Source of the DNA: Caldimonas mangrovi
GTDB lineage: Bacteria; Pseudomonadota; Gammaproteobacteria; Burkholderiales; Burkholderiaceae_C
Reading direction: 5' to 3'
Assembly (NCBI RefSeq): GCF_023721835.1
Contig: NZ_JAMKFE010000015.1
Location: forward strand, 83,766 to 147,765
Length of the DNA: 64,000 bases
This document shows, piece after piece, positions 35,531 through 45,466 of this stretch. Position 1 is the first letter of the stretch; every line of letters starts with the position of its first letter. Both the position numbers and the translations under genes were made by a program. Below the pieces are notes generated by a model, which was not told the DNA's origin, did no database searches, and saw nothing but the letters and a program-made list of their open reading frames with translations.

Positions 35531-37804
35531 ATGGCCCTCACCCACCTCCTCGGATATCCGCGCATCGGCGAACGGCGCGAGCTCAAGTTCGCCCTCGAAT
35601 CTTTCTGGCAAGGCGGCAGTGACGCCGCGGCGCTGCAACAAGTGGGCGCCCGGTTGCGCCATGCCGCGTGGCTGCGGCAGCAGCAGGCCGGCCTCGGCCT
35701 GCTGTCGGCCGGCGACTTCGCGTTCTACGACCCGATGCTCGACCACGCCTTGATGTTCGGCGCGATCCCGCCGCGCTTCACCGCCGAACGATGCGACCGG
35801 CTGGCGACGGCCTTCGCCCTGGCCCGCGGCACGCCGGGCCAGCCAGCGCTCGAAATGACCAAGTGGTTCGACACCAACTACCACTACCTGAAGCCCGAGC
35901 TGCATGCCGGGCAGGATTTCCACCTCGACGCACACGCCTACCTGGCGCAGGTGGCCGATGCGCAGGCGCTCGGCAGTCCGGTCAAGCCGGTGTTGATCGG
36001 GCCGCTGAGCTTCCTGTGGCTGGCGAAGTCGACCGACGGCGCCGATCGGCTCGCGCTGTGGCCGGCGCTGACAGCCTGCTATGCCGAGCTGCTGCGATCG
36101 CTGGCCGACGCGGGCGTCGAATGGGTACAGATCGACGAGCCCATCCTCGCACTGGACCTGGACCCGGCGTGGCGCGACGCGTTCGCACCGGCCTACGCCG
36201 CGCTCGCCGGCACACGCCCGAAGCTGCTGCTCGCGACCTATTTCGACGACGTGACCCACCACCTGGACACGATCACTGCGTTGCCGGTGCAAGGATTGCA
36301 CGTCGACGCGGTGCGTGCGCCGTGGCAGCTCGCTGCCGCCGCCGATCGCCTCGGCGCGCAGCGGGTACTGTCGGTCGGCATCGTCGATGGCCGCAACATC
36401 TGGCGCACCGATCTGCGGCGCGCGCTCGCCACGCTGCAGCCGCTGCACGAGCGATTCGGCGAGCGCCTGTGGCTGGCACCGTCCTGCTCGCTGGCGCATG
36501 TGCCGCTCAGCCTGCGGCATGAAACGCGGCTGGACCCGCAGATCAAGCGTTGGTTGGCCTTCGCCGACGAGAAGCTCGGCGAGCTGAGCACGTTGCAGCG
36601 CGCGCTCGACGAGGGCGAGGACGCCGTGCGCGAGGCGCTGGCCGAGAGCGACGCCGCCCTCGCCTCGCGTCGCCACTCGCGGCTGGTGACCCACCCCTAC
36701 GTCGCCAAAAGGCTGCAGCAGCTGACGCCGGCGATGGAGCGGCGCACCAGCGCCTACCCGGTGCGGGCCGAACGCCAGCGCGCCGCCTTGCAGTTGCCGT
36801 TGCTGCCGACAACGACGATCGGCTCCTTCCCGCAGACGCCCGAAATCCGCGCCGATCGTGCCGCCTGGCGCCGCGGCGAGCTGGGCGCTTACGACTACCT
36901 GCAGCGCATGCGCGAGGAAATCCGCCATGCGATCCAGCAGCAGGAGTCGCTCGGTCTGGACGTGCTGGTGCATGGCGAGGCCGAGCGCAGCGACATGGTC
37001 GACTACTTCGCCGAGCACCTGTTCGGCTTTGCGCTCACCGAGAATGGCTGGGTGCAGAGCTACGGCTCCCGCTGCGTCAAGCCGCCGGTCATCTATGGCG
37101 ACGTGCACCGCCCGGACGCGATCACGGTCGACACCGCCCGCTACGCCCAATCGCTGACCGACAAGCCCGTCAAAGGCATGCTGACCGGGCCGGTGACCAT
37201 GCTGCAATGGTCTTTCGTGCGCGACGACCAGCCGCGCGAGCTGACCGCACGGCAGCTCGCACTGGCGATCCGCGACGAAGTGGCCGACCTCGAGAAGGCC
37301 GGCATCGGTGTCATCCAGATCGACGAACCGGCCTTCCGCGAAGGCTTGCCACTCAAGCGCCGAGACTGGCCGCCCTATCTGCACTGGGCCGTCCAGGCCT
37401 TCAAGCTGGCCGCCTGCTGCGTGGCCGACGAGACGCAAGTCCACACGCACATGTGCTACTCGGAGTTCAACGACATCCTGCCCGCCATTGCTGCGATGGA
37501 CGCCGACGTGATCACGATCGAGACCTCGCGCTCGAACATGGAGCTGCTCGACGGCTTCGGCAGCTTCGCGTACCCGAACGAGATCGGCCCCGGCGTCTAC
37601 GACATCCATTCGCCGCGCGTGCCGAGCCAGCAGGAGATGGAACGCCTGCTGGAGCGTGCCTGCGAAGTGGTCGACCCACGGCGCTTGTGGGTCAACCCCG
37701 ACTGCGGCTTGAAGACCCGGCGCTGGCCCGAGACAAACGCGGCCCTGTCGCACATGGTGCAGGCGGCGAAGACGCTGCGCGAGCGGCTGCTGCAACCAGC
37801 CTGA
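35531..37804 (+). CDS. metE: Cobalamin-independent methionine synthase MetE
   Basis: MetE methylates homocysteine with methyltetrahydropteroyltriglutamate, without B12. The 757-residue protein has the expected two barrels; the zinc ligands are seen at His640 and Cys642 (HTHMCYSEF) and Cys725 (NPDCGLKTR). Other family blocks are [31 protein letters not shown] and [17 protein letters not shown]. Length equals that of E. coli MetE. It is controlled from the MetR sites upstream, and no cobalamin riboswitch is visible. Confidence 0.97.
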   Translation: MALTHLLGYPRIGERRELKFALESFWQGGSDAAALQQVGARLRHAAWLRQQQAGLGLLSAGDFAFYDPMLDHALMFGAIPPRFTAERCDRLATAFALARGTPGQPALEMTKWFDTNYHYLKPELHAGQDFHLDAHAYLAQVADAQALGSPVKPVLIGPLSFLWLAKSTDGADRLALWPALTACYAELLRSLADAGVEWVQIDEPILALDLDPAWRDAFAPAYAALAGTRPKLLLATYFDDVTHHLDTITALPVQGLHVDAVRAPWQLAAAADRLGAQRVLSVGIVDGRNIWRTDLRRALATLQPLHERFGERLWLAPSCSLAHVPLSLRHETRLDPQIKRWLAFADEKLGELSTLQRALDEGEDAVREALAESDAALASRRHSRLVTHPYVAKRLQQLTPAMERRTSAYPVRAERQRAALQLPLLPTTTIGSFPQTPEIRADRAAWRRGELGAYDYLQRMREEIRHAIQQQESLGLDVLVHGEAERSDMVDYFAEHLFGFALTENGWVQSYGSRCVKPPVIYGDVHRPDAITVDTARYAQSLTDKPVKGMLTGPVTMLQWSFVRDDQPRELTARQLALAIRDEVADLEKAGIGVIQIDEPAFREGLPLKRRDWPPYLHWAVQAFKLAACCVADETQVHTHMCYSEFNDILPAIAAMDADVITIETSRSNMELLDGFGSFAYPNEIGPGVYDIHSPRVPSQQEMERLLERACEVVDPRRLWVNPDCGLKTRRWPETNAALSHMVQAAKTLRERLLQPA

Positions 37805-37855
37805 GCCGACCGGCAGGCGGTACAGTGGCGCGTCTTCGCCACCGTGCCGCCCGCG

Positions 37856-38920
37856 ATGAGTCCGCCCATGCATCCGGCTGCCCCGCAAGCCAGCCTGTTC
37901 GAATCTCCGGAAGAACATGCGCCGCCTCCGACCGCCCCCGCGCCTGCGCCGCCCAAGGCGCGCTCTGAGTCCGGTGACCTGATCGCTGCCGACCCCGGCG
38001 CCGAATTGCTCGCGCTCGCCGGGCGGCTGAGTCCGCTCGTCCGCTTCGGTACGTCGTCGTGGTACTTCCCCGGCTGGACCGGGCTGGTGTGGGGCCGCGA
38101 CTACGCCCCATCGACGCTGTCGAGGCGAGGCCTCACCGCCTATTCCCGCCACCCGCTGCTGCGCTGCGTCAGCCTCGATCGCAGTTTCTACCGCCCGCTG
38201 GAAGCCGCGACGTACGCCGACCTGGCAGGCCAGGTGCCTCCCGGCTTCCGGTTTGTCGTCAAGGCGCCGTCGCTGGTCACCGACGCCACGGTGCGCAACC
38301 CCGACAACGGCAAGGCCACCAGCCCCAACCCGCTGTTCCTCGACGGACCGTCGGCCACCGACCTGTTCGTGCGGCCGGCATTGCAGGGCATGGGCGAGGC
38401 GCTGGGCGTGCTGGTGTTCCAGCTCTCGCCGCTGACCCTGGACTGGCTGAGCCGGCCGCAGGCGTTGCTGGAACGCCTCGACACGATGTTTGCAACGGTG
38501 CGCGCCGCCGTCGCCACCGGCACCTGCCGGCCGCTGGTGGCGCTCGAAATCCGCGACGGCGAGCTGCTCGGCCCCGAACTCGCAGCGCTGCTGAAGCGCC
38601 ATGAGGTGCGCTACTGCCTGGGCCTGCACGACCGCATGCCACCGATCGAAGCCCAGTTGCCGATGCTGCGCGCGCTGTGGCCCGGGCCACTGGTATGCCG
38701 CTGGAACCTGCTGCGCGGCCTGAAATACGAGCAGGCCCGCAAGCGCTTCGAGCCCTTCGACAGGATGCAAGCGCCAGACCCCGACACCCGGCACGTGCTG
38801 GCCAAGGTGGTCGCTGCCACGGCCCTGGCCGGCCATGAAGTCTATGTAACCATCAACAACAAGGCCGAAGGCAGCGCGCCGCTTTCGGTGTTCGAGCTGG
38901 CAAAGGCCGTGCTCTCGTAG
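37856..38920 (+). CDS. DUF72 family protein
   Basis: The 354-residue product begins at MSPPMHPAAP; a GTG 12 bases upstream and an ATG 12 bases downstream are also possible. Residues about 60-350 match DUF72 (LVRFGTSSWYFPGWTGLVW at the start, later YVTINNKAEGSAP), a TIM-barrel-like family of unknown function. The first 55 residues are Pro/Ala-rich and lack structure. It lies 51 bases after metE in the same direction, and could share its transcript. Confidence 0.85.
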   Translation: MSPPMHPAAPQASLFESPEEHAPPPTAPAPAPPKARSESGDLIAADPGAELLALAGRLSPLVRFGTSSWYFPGWTGLVWGRDYAPSTLSRRGLTAYSRHPLLRCVSLDRSFYRPLEAATYADLAGQVPPGFRFVVKAPSLVTDATVRNPDNGKATSPNPLFLDGPSATDLFVRPALQGMGEALGVLVFQLSPLTLDWLSRPQALLERLDTMFATVRAAVATGTCRPLVALEIRDGELLGPELAALLKRHEVRYCLGLHDRMPPIEAQLPMLRALWPGPLVCRWNLLRGLKYEQARKRFEPFDRMQAPDPDTRHVLAKVVAATALAGHEVYVTINNKAEGSAPLSVFELAKAVLS

Positions 38921-38949
38921 ACCTGACAGCTTTCCCAGGGCTGCGAACA

Positions 38950-38970
38950 GCCCGATACTGCATCTCGGGC
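38950..38970 (+). terminator. Possible weak terminator
   Basis: GCCCGA and TCGGGC, nine bases apart, form a six-pair stem followed by CTTTC. It lies in the 102 bases between the DUF72 gene and the next membrane protein gene. Confidence 0.4.
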
Positions 38971-39022
38971 CTTTCGCTGCTCCGGCAGACGATCGGCACC
39001 CAACCACAAGGAGCAGTTCGGC

Positions 39023-39736
39023 ATGCAGGGCAGCGATCTACACGGCGCAGGGCGCAAAGCCGGCGTTGTGTCGCGTCTGGCGGCGCTGTTCGGTGCCACC
39101 GCGCAGGGCCGTCAGCCACGCCGGCACGGCTGGCTGAACCCGGTGCAGCGGGCCGGCGAAATCGTCTGCGGCTTGCTGGTCACGGTGTTGTTCACCGGTG
39201 CCTTTGCCATCCTCGGCAGCAGCGCACGGACGATCGCGTTGGCCGCGATGTCGGCCGGGGCGGCCTGGAGCATGGTGTGCGCGGTGCTGTTCCTGCGCCG
39301 CAGCAGGCTGGCCGGCGTGCAGCGCAAACAGCTGCAGGCCGACTTGCTGCAGGCTTCCACGCCCGACCTGTTCGCTCAACGGCTCGAACGCGAACTGCCG
39401 GCCGGCCTGCTCGGCGACCTGAGGCCTCACGAGGTGCATCGCATGAAAACCGTGGTCCGCGAATCGGCGCAAGCCGAGCCAAGCGGCCTCACGACTTTGC
39501 TGAGAGCTGCGGCAGTGCTGCTGCTGGTGCTCGCCGGCACGCTGCCGGCCGCCCTGCCGCTGCTGTGGATCGACGACGCCGAATCGAGCCTGCGCCTGGC
39601 ACACGGCATCGCCATTGGCCTGCTGTTCGTACTGGGCGGCTTTCTGGGCCACCACGCCGGGCTGCGACCCGTGCTGCTCGGCAGTTGCCTTGCGGGCCTC
39701 GGGGCGCTGCTGGCGGGGCCCAGCTGGGTGCTGTAA
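39023..39736 (+). CDS. Membrane protein of unknown function
   Basis: The 237-residue product starts after AAGGAG (nine-base spacing). It has two N-terminal hydrophobic helices (about 45-65 and 70-92), a charged cytoplasmic stretch (about 95-155, with DLFAQRLERELPAGLLGDLR) and three C-terminal helices. The two-plus-three helix plan with a charged helical insert recalls VIT/CCC1-type iron and manganese transporters, but I see no metal-ligand motif that proves it. It converges with the penicillin acylase gene, 12 bases away. Confidence 0.7.
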   Translation: MQGSDLHGAGRKAGVVSRLAALFGATAQGRQPRRHGWLNPVQRAGEIVCGLLVTVLFTGAFAILGSSARTIALAAMSAGAAWSMVCAVLFLRRSRLAGVQRKQLQADLLQASTPDLFAQRLERELPAGLLGDLRPHEVHRMKTVVRESAQAEPSGLTTLLRAAAVLLLVLAGTLPAALPLLWIDDAESSLRLAHGIAIGLLFVLGGFLGHHAGLRPVLLGSCLAGLGALLAGPSWVL

Positions 39737-39748
39737 GGCGCGGTCGGC

Positions 39749-42157
39749 TCACTCGGGCAGCAGCGTCAGCACGCGGTCGCCGCGGGCCCATACCGGCACA
39801 TAGCGCACCTCGGCCCACGGCTGTACGAAGCTGCGGTACAGGCCAGAGAACGGCAGCCCGGATTGGCCGGTCGAATGCATGAAGCGCGAGCGGCTCGGAT
39901 CCGCAAGGTCGTACACCGCCCGCAGGCTGGGCCCATGCTCGTTGAGGTATCGCTCGCCAGACAGCGGGTCGGCCTTCAATGCCACGCGGGTGGCGTTGAC
40001 GGTGTACGTGTCGCCCGGTGTCGGGGTGCGCAGCTCGAACAGCCGCGCCAGCGGGCCGACACGGCTGAAGGGCCGATGCTCGGAGCGTGCCAGGTGCACA
40101 CGCCCCCAGTTCCACGATGAAACCTCCGGCCCATAGGCCCCCTGCAATTCCGTCAACGCCCGCGTCATCGCCATGTCGATCGCCTGCTGGCAGGTTTCGA
40201 CCGGCACACTGGTCTTGTCGTCGCACCACCAACCGTTGTCGTTCTCGAGCACGCCTTCGATGGCGTCCTGAAAGTTGCGGTTCGCCACCTGCGGCCACAG
40301 GTCGGCGCCCAACTCGTCGGCGAACAGCACCTGCGGCACGTGCCGCAGCCAGGCCCAAAGGATGGTCGGCGCGACCCGGTCCGTTGTCATCTGGCCATCG
40401 AAGGCCGCCAGCTGCTGCAGCGCGGCGGGCGCCAGGGGGTGGTCCGACTGCGCGCGCCGCAGCAGCGGCAGCAGGCGGCGCGCCGCCAGCGAGACGACAT
40501 CCGCCTGGATGGAAGCCATCGTCTCGACGTTGTGCTTGGGGTGCGCCGGCAGCAGCTGTTCGATGCGCTGCTGGCGGTACGGCAGCGTCCATTCACTGGT
40601 GATGAAGTGCGGGTACTCGGGCGGGTGGATGCGCTGGTTGGCGGTGGCGATCCAGCCGCGCGGCGGGTCGAATTCACGCGGGGTCAGCATGGCGTCGAGG
40701 TAGCCGGCCCAGTCGTATTTCGCGTCCCAGCCCGGCGCCGGCACCAGGCCCTTCAGGTCGTGCTCGGGCTTGCGCACCGGTACCCGGCCGGCCGACACCA
40801 TGCCGATGCGGCCCTGCGCGTCGGCCACCACCATGTTCTGCATCGGCGCAAGGTGCTGCGATGCAGCCTGCACGAATTCGTCCACGGTGCGTGCGCGGTT
40901 CAGGCCGAGTGCGGCTTCCAGGGTCGTGTTGGGGGTTTCCAGCGCGGTCCAGCGCATCGCCAGCGCATGGGTCGGCTGCGCGCGCGGGCCGGTCAGCCGC
41001 TCGGCGGCGCCAGGCGCGTCGGAGATGACCGGACCGTGCCGTGTCGCGCGCACGATCACGCGGACATCGGCCTTGCCCTTGACGCGAATGATCTCTTCCT
41101 CGGACTCGAACTTGGCCCAACCGTCCGGCGTGCGGTACAGCGTGGGGTCGTCCGCATGGATCTGTTCGAGGTAGAGGTCCTGCACGTCCGGCGCGGTATT
41201 CGTGAAGCCCCACGCGAGGTGCTCGTTCTGCCCCAGGATCACGGCGGGCAACCCCGGCATGGTCGCACCCGCGACCTTGAAGCCCGGCGCCTGCAGCCGC
41301 GCGAAGTACCACAGCGCGGGCACGCTCAGGCGCAGATGCGGGTCGTTGGCGAGCAGCGGCTTGCCGCTTTCGGTGTGTGAGCCGGCCACGACCCAGTTGT
41401 TGGAGCCGATGCCGTCGAGCCCGGACTCCGGTGCGGCGGCGAGGGCCGGCTGCCCGAGCGACGCGTCGAGCCGCAAGCCGCGAAACAGCGCAGCGTAGTC
41501 GATCGTGGGCAGCGGTTGCGTGCCGGGGTACGGCGGCAGCAATTCGTTGATGCGCTCGACCGGCAGCTTGAGCGAGAGGCCCATGCGCAGCAGCTCGTTG
41601 TTCCAGTTTCCGCCCAGGTCCCACGCCATCATCGTCGTCCATGCGACGGTGTCGGCCGGCTCCCAGGTGCCGGGCTCCAGCCCCAGCACGACGAACTCCG
41701 GCGGGCGTGCCTTCATGTGCTCGCGCACGAAGGCGTTGATACCGGCCGCGTAGGCTTCCACGGTGGTGCGCGTATCGCCACCGACGCTCTCCCATTGGCG
41801 CATGGCAGTGCGGCGCACGCCGAGCGCGCGCAGGAACTGGTCGGTGTCCAGCGCGCTGCTGCCGAAGGCCTCGGCGAGCCGTCCGGAGCCGATGCGCTTG
41901 TGCATCTCCAGTTGCCAGAGCCGGTCTTGGGCATGCACGAAACCCAGGCCCCACATGACGTCTGCAAGCGACTCGCCCTCGATCGTCGGGATGCCGTGCT
42001 CGTCGCGCGTGATCGTGACCGCGGCCTTGAGCCCCTGGACTGCCAGGCGCCCCTCGGTCTGGGGCGACGCCTGACGCGTATAGAACCAGACCGCAGCCAC
42101 CATGGCGACGGCCAACAGCACCAGTGCGGCTAGCGCACGACGTATCCACTTCATCAT
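39749..42157 (-). CDS. Penicillin acylase family (Ntn) amidohydrolase
   Basis: This 802-residue protein starts MMKWIRRALAALVLLAVAM after GAGGAG, giving an N-terminal helix as signal or anchor. It has the pattern of a proenzyme cut into two chains: the nucleophile is Ser252 in GIGSNNWVVAG, exposed after self-cleavage before it. Family blocks include DEHGIPTIEGESLADVMWGL, LLANDPHLRLSVP, QNEHLAWGFTNTAPDVQDLY and RWTALE. Relatives cleave acyl-homoserine lactones, beta-lactams or other N-acyl amides; the substrate cannot be read from sequence. It should act in the periplasm. Confidence 0.93.
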   Translation of the reverse strand: MMKWIRRALAALVLLAVAMVAAVWFYTRQASPQTEGRLAVQGLKAAVTITRDEHGIPTIEGESLADVMWGLGFVHAQDRLWQLEMHKRIGSGRLAEAFGSSALDTDQFLRALGVRRTAMRQWESVGGDTRTTVEAYAAGINAFVREHMKARPPEFVVLGLEPGTWEPADTVAWTTMMAWDLGGNWNNELLRMGLSLKLPVERINELLPPYPGTQPLPTIDYAALFRGLRLDASLGQPALAAAPESGLDGIGSNNWVVAGSHTESGKPLLANDPHLRLSVPALWYFARLQAPGFKVAGATMPGLPAVILGQNEHLAWGFTNTAPDVQDLYLEQIHADDPTLYRTPDGWAKFESEEEIIRVKGKADVRVIVRATRHGPVISDAPGAAERLTGPRAQPTHALAMRWTALETPNTTLEAALGLNRARTVDEFVQAASQHLAPMQNMVVADAQGRIGMVSAGRVPVRKPEHDLKGLVPAPGWDAKYDWAGYLDAMLTPREFDPPRGWIATANQRIHPPEYPHFITSEWTLPYRQQRIEQLLPAHPKHNVETMASIQADVVSLAARRLLPLLRRAQSDHPLAPAALQQLAAFDGQMTTDRVAPTILWAWLRHVPQVLFADELGADLWPQVANRNFQDAIEGVLENDNGWWCDDKTSVPVETCQQAIDMAMTRALTELQGAYGPEVSSWNWGRVHLARSEHRPFSRVGPLARLFELRTPTPGDTYTVNATRVALKADPLSGERYLNEHGPSLRAVYDLADPSRSRFMHSTGQSGLPFSGLYRSFVQPWAEVRYVPVWARGDRVLTLLPE

Positions 42158-42317
42158 CTGAAAGCTCCTCGTCCACCAGCGTAACCGCCGTCGCGCGGCG
42201 CCGCCAGTGCTTCGAGAAGCGGCCCGGAAAGCCCGTTTTCCCGGGTTTCGGCCAGGGCCCGGCCGCCGACAATGACAAACAACTGCCATCAGGTTCTCAC
42301 CGGCCCTTCTGTTTGCC

Positions 42318-42770
42318 ATGATCTCCCTGCTCACTCACGCGCCAGGCTCGCTCCCGCTCCACGAGGGCGGCTACGACGACGAGCCGACGTTGGCGGCCGA
42401 AGCGGCACCGGCTCAGGCCGCATGGCAGCGCCCGGCAGCGGGCGAACGGCCATCGCACGTGCCGTGGTGGCGCACCGCGCTGCAGCGTCTGCATCTGTTG
42501 CCGGGCACACCGTCTCACGTGCCGGAACGCGTGCGGCTGGCCCGTCACGACTTCGAGGCGGCGCTGGCCGACATCCCGAGTGCAGCGGCCGAACGTGCGG
42601 TGCACGGCATCCGTCGCGCACGCGGCCTTCACGAGCTGTGGTACCTGCGTTCGCAGGTCTTCGACGCGGTGTCGATGGCCCACTCGCAGAAAGAGGCGGC
42701 ACACCGGCTGGAACGGCTCGACCAGCACTTCCCGACGCGTTCGCTGCGCTCGGGCTTCGTGCCGCTCTGA
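42318..42770 (+). CDS. Hypothetical protein, 150 residues
   Basis: The product starts MISLLTHAPGSLPLHEGGYD, has a Pro/Ala-rich stretch to about residue 60, and then a helical part with RVRLARHDFEAALADIPSAA and LHELWYLRSQVFDAVSMAHS, ending FPTRSLRSGFVPL. It seems cytoplasmic. I recognise no family, though codon use and the regular helix pattern support a real gene. It is read away from the penicillin acylase gene and lies 127 bases upstream of the dehydrogenase gene. Confidence 0.7.
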   Translation: MISLLTHAPGSLPLHEGGYDDEPTLAAEAAPAQAAWQRPAAGERPSHVPWWRTALQRLHLLPGTPSHVPERVRLARHDFEAALADIPSAAAERAVHGIRRARGLHELWYLRSQVFDAVSMAHSQKEAAHRLERLDQHFPTRSLRSGFVPL

Positions 42771-42897
42771 ACGTCCCCGACTCGAAAGCGCCTTGTTGCG
42801 CGTGACACGCCGGCCCCAGCGCCGCGTCGGTGAGAAACATGCAGAATGTCGGTTTGGCGGCGGCTTCCCTGGCGGCCGTCCACAGCCGGCAGCCTTC

Positions 42898-43908
42898 ATG
42901 AACATCATCATCCTGGACGACTATCAGGACGCCGTGCGCAAGCTCAAGTGCGCGGCGAAACTCGAGCCCTACAACGCCAAGGTCTTCACCAACACCGTCA
43001 AGGGCATCGGTCAACTCTCGGTGCGGCTGCGCGACGCCGACGTGCTCGTGCTGATCCGCGAACGCACGCAGTTCCCACGCCAGTTGCTGGAGAAACTGCC
43101 CAAGCTCAAGCTGATTTCGCAGACCGGCCGCGTCGGCTCGCACATCGACGTCGAGACCTGCACCCGGATGGGCATCGCGGTGTCCGAGGGCGTGGGCTCG
43201 CCGGTGGCGCCGGCTGAGCTGACCTGGGCGTTGATCATGGCGGCAATGCGACGCCTGCCGCAGTACATCGGCAACCTGAAGCACGGTGCCTGGCAGCAGT
43301 CGGGGCTGAAAGCCGCCTCGATGCCGCCGAACTTCGGCGTCGGCATGGTGTTGCGCGGCAAGACGCTCGGCCTGTGGGGTTACGGCAAGATCGGCCAGAT
43401 CGTCGCCGGCTACGCCAAGGCTTTCGGGATGAACGTGCTGGTCTGGGGCAGCGAGGCTTCGCGCGCCAAAGCCGAGGCCGACGGCTACGGCGCGGCGTTC
43501 ACGCGCGAGGCGCTGTTCGAAGCGAGCGACGTGGTGAGCGTGCACCTGCGGCTGGTCGACTCGACCCGGGGTGTCATCAAGTTCGACGACCTGCTGCGCA
43601 TGAAGCCCAATGCACTGTTCGTCAACACCTCGCGGGCCGAACTGGTCGAGGAGAACGCGCTCGTCAGCGCGCTGAACCGCGGCCGCCCTGGCATGGCGGC
43701 GGTCGACGTCTTCGAAAGCGAACCCATCCTGCAGGGCCATCCGCTGTTGCGGCTGGAAAACGCCGTGTGCACGCCACACATCGGCTACGTCGAGCAGGAC
43801 AGCTACGAGCTCTATTTCGACGCCGCGTTCGACAACGTCATCAACTTCATCAACGGCGCGCCGACCGGTCTCGTCAACCCCGATGCACTGAAAGTGATCC
43901 GGGGATGA
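42898..43908 (+). CDS. D-2-hydroxyacid dehydrogenase family protein
   Basis: The 336-residue product starts MNIIILDDYQDAVRKLKC. It has the NAD-binding motif GLWGYGKIGQIVAGYAKAFG and the catalytic elements VNTSRAELVEE (Arg), the Glu in VFESEPI and PHIGYVEQ (His). These enzymes reduce 2-keto acids or oxidise D-2-hydroxy acids, including steps like phosphoglycerate dehydrogenase. The C terminus is short and has no ACT domain. It is coupled by a four-base overlap to a small monooxygenase-like gene. Confidence 0.9.
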   Translation: MNIIILDDYQDAVRKLKCAAKLEPYNAKVFTNTVKGIGQLSVRLRDADVLVLIRERTQFPRQLLEKLPKLKLISQTGRVGSHIDVETCTRMGIAVSEGVGSPVAPAELTWALIMAAMRRLPQYIGNLKHGAWQQSGLKAASMPPNFGVGMVLRGKTLGLWGYGKIGQIVAGYAKAFGMNVLVWGSEASRAKAEADGYGAAFTREALFEASDVVSVHLRLVDSTRGVIKFDDLLRMKPNALFVNTSRAELVEENALVSALNRGRPGMAAVDVFESEPILQGHPLLRLENAVCTPHIGYVEQDSYELYFDAAFDNVINFINGAPTGLVNPDALKVIRG

Positions 43909-44192
43909 TTCTCGAAGTTGCCACGCTCGACGTGCGGCCAGGCCAGGAAGAGGCTTTCGAGTCGGCATTCCGCGAAGCCGCGCCCATCATCGACGGGACA
44001 CCCGGCTGTCTCGGCCATCAGCTCCAACGTTGCCTGGAGCGGCGCAATCGCTACGTGCTGCTGGTCCGGTGGAACACGCTGGAAGACCACACGCTGGGCT
44101 TCCGCGGCTCGCCCGGCTACCAGCGGTGGAAAGCTCTGCTGCATCACTTCTACGATCCCTTTCCCACCGTCGAGCACTATGAAGCCGTGTAG
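43905..44192 (+). CDS. Antibiotic biosynthesis monooxygenase (ABM) domain protein
   Basis: This 95-residue protein starts at the ATG overlapping the dehydrogenase stop. It matches the small dimeric ABM fold: ILEVATLDVRPGQEEAFESA at the start, then PGCLGHQLQRC and RYVLLVRWNTLEDHTLGFRG. Members include quinol monooxygenases and haem-degrading enzymes, but many have no known activity. The coupling suggests work on a product or side product of the dehydrogenase, which is inference. Confidence 0.85.
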   Translation: MILEVATLDVRPGQEEAFESAFREAAPIIDGTPGCLGHQLQRCLERRNRYVLLVRWNTLEDHTLGFRGSPGYQRWKALLHHFYDPFPTVEHYEAV

Positions 44193-44226
44193 GACGGTGC
44201 CACCCCCGTCGCGCGCCTGAGTGCCC

Positions 44227-45411
44227 ATGAGCACCACTACCGACTGGGCTCCCGCCCTGCCGTCGACCTGCCGCGCGCTGCTGTTCGGCAACTTCGTGAT
44301 CGGCAGCGGCGTGATGGTGGTCAGCGGCACGCTGAACGATCTGGCGCACTCGCTGCAGGTATCCGTCGCGCTGGCCGGGCAGTTGGTGGCGATCGGCGCC
44401 GCGGTCATCTGCTTCGGTGCACCGCTGCTCGGCGGCCTGCTCGCCAGCTGGGACCGCCGCCGGCTGCTGACGCTGACGATGCTGTGGTACGCGGCGGGCC
44501 ACGCCGCGTGCGCGCTGCTGCCCGACTACGCCACGCTGTGGCCGGTGCGTGCGCTGACCGTGCTGGCCGCCGCCGTGTTCACCCCCCAGGCTGCGGCGGC
44601 CATCGGCCACATGGCGACACCGCAGCAGCGCGGTCGCAGCATCACCTTCGTGTTTCTCGGTTGGTCGGTCGCCTCGGTGGCCGGCATGCCGATGTCGGCC
44701 TGGGTCGGTGAGACCTGGGGCTGGCGCTGGGCCATGGCAGGCGTCGCGGCGATGTCGTTGGGTGCGGCCGTCGCGGTACACCGTTCACTGCCCGACGGCG
44801 TGCGCCCGCCGGGCATGAGCCTACGTGCCTGGCGCGGCGTGTTCGGTGACCGCGTGCTGATGGCCATGGTCGGCGTGACGGCGCTGCAGGGCGCCGGACA
44901 GTTCACCGTGTTCGCGTACTTCGCGCCCTACCTGCGCCAGGTGCTGCATGCCAGCCCGGCGCAGATCAGTCTGGTCTTCGCGTGGTTCGGCGCCTGGGGC
45001 CTGACGGGCAACGTGCTGCTGTCGCGCTCTATCGACCGTTACGGTGCCTCGCGCGCGGTCGCGGTGTTGCTGGTGCTCATCGCGGCCAGCCTGCTGCTGT
45101 TCCCGCTGGCCACGACGCCATGGATGCTGGCGGCCGTGCTGGTGCCCTGGGGCCTCGGCTGCTTCGCCACCAATTCGGCCCAGCAGGCCCGGCTCGGCCT
45201 TGCCGCCCCGCTGCTGGCCCCGGCACTGATGGCGCTCAACACCTCCGCGATCTACCTGGGCCAGGCCGTCGGTGCAGCGGGTGGCGGCTGGCTCATGCTG
45301 CATGGCGGCTACGCGCCGTTGAGCTGGGTCGGGTTCGGGTGGCTGCTGCTGGCCATGGCGGCGAGCCACTGGGTGACCCGCAAGCTCGCCGGGCCCACGC
45401 AAACGGGCTGA
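44227..45411 (+). CDS. MFS transporter, drug-efflux/AraJ-like
   Basis: The 394-residue product (start MSTTTDWAPALP; a GTG six bases upstream is also possible) has about twelve hydrophobic helices and the MFS signature between helices two and three (GAPLLGGLLASWDRRRLL). The blocks VLAAAVFTPQAAAAIGHMA and GWSVASVAGMPMSAWVGETW resemble the AraJ/NepI group of the DHA1 exporters. Substrate unknown. No regulator is next to it. It lies 34 bases after the ABM gene on the same strand and could be part of that operon. Confidence 0.88.
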   Translation: MSTTTDWAPALPSTCRALLFGNFVIGSGVMVVSGTLNDLAHSLQVSVALAGQLVAIGAAVICFGAPLLGGLLASWDRRRLLTLTMLWYAAGHAACALLPDYATLWPVRALTVLAAAVFTPQAAAAIGHMATPQQRGRSITFVFLGWSVASVAGMPMSAWVGETWGWRWAMAGVAAMSLGAAVAVHRSLPDGVRPPGMSLRAWRGVFGDRVLMAMVGVTALQGAGQFTVFAYFAPYLRQVLHASPAQISLVFAWFGAWGLTGNVLLSRSIDRYGASRAVAVLLVLIAASLLLFPLATTPWMLAAVLVPWGLGCFATNSAQQARLGLAAPLLAPALMALNTSAIYLGQAVGAAGGGWLMLHGGYAPLSWVGFGWLLLAMAASHWVTRKLAGPTQTG

Positions 45412-45466
45412 GCGCATGCCGCACTGACCCTGGCAAGGTCGCCCGCCGCATCGGTACACTGGGCAC

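Noticed and set aside
35441..39007. A 1188-codon open frame on the minus strand opposite metE and the DUF72 gene
   Set aside because: It mirrors the codon pattern of two certain genes in very GC-rich DNA, and the product is low-complexity with no domain.
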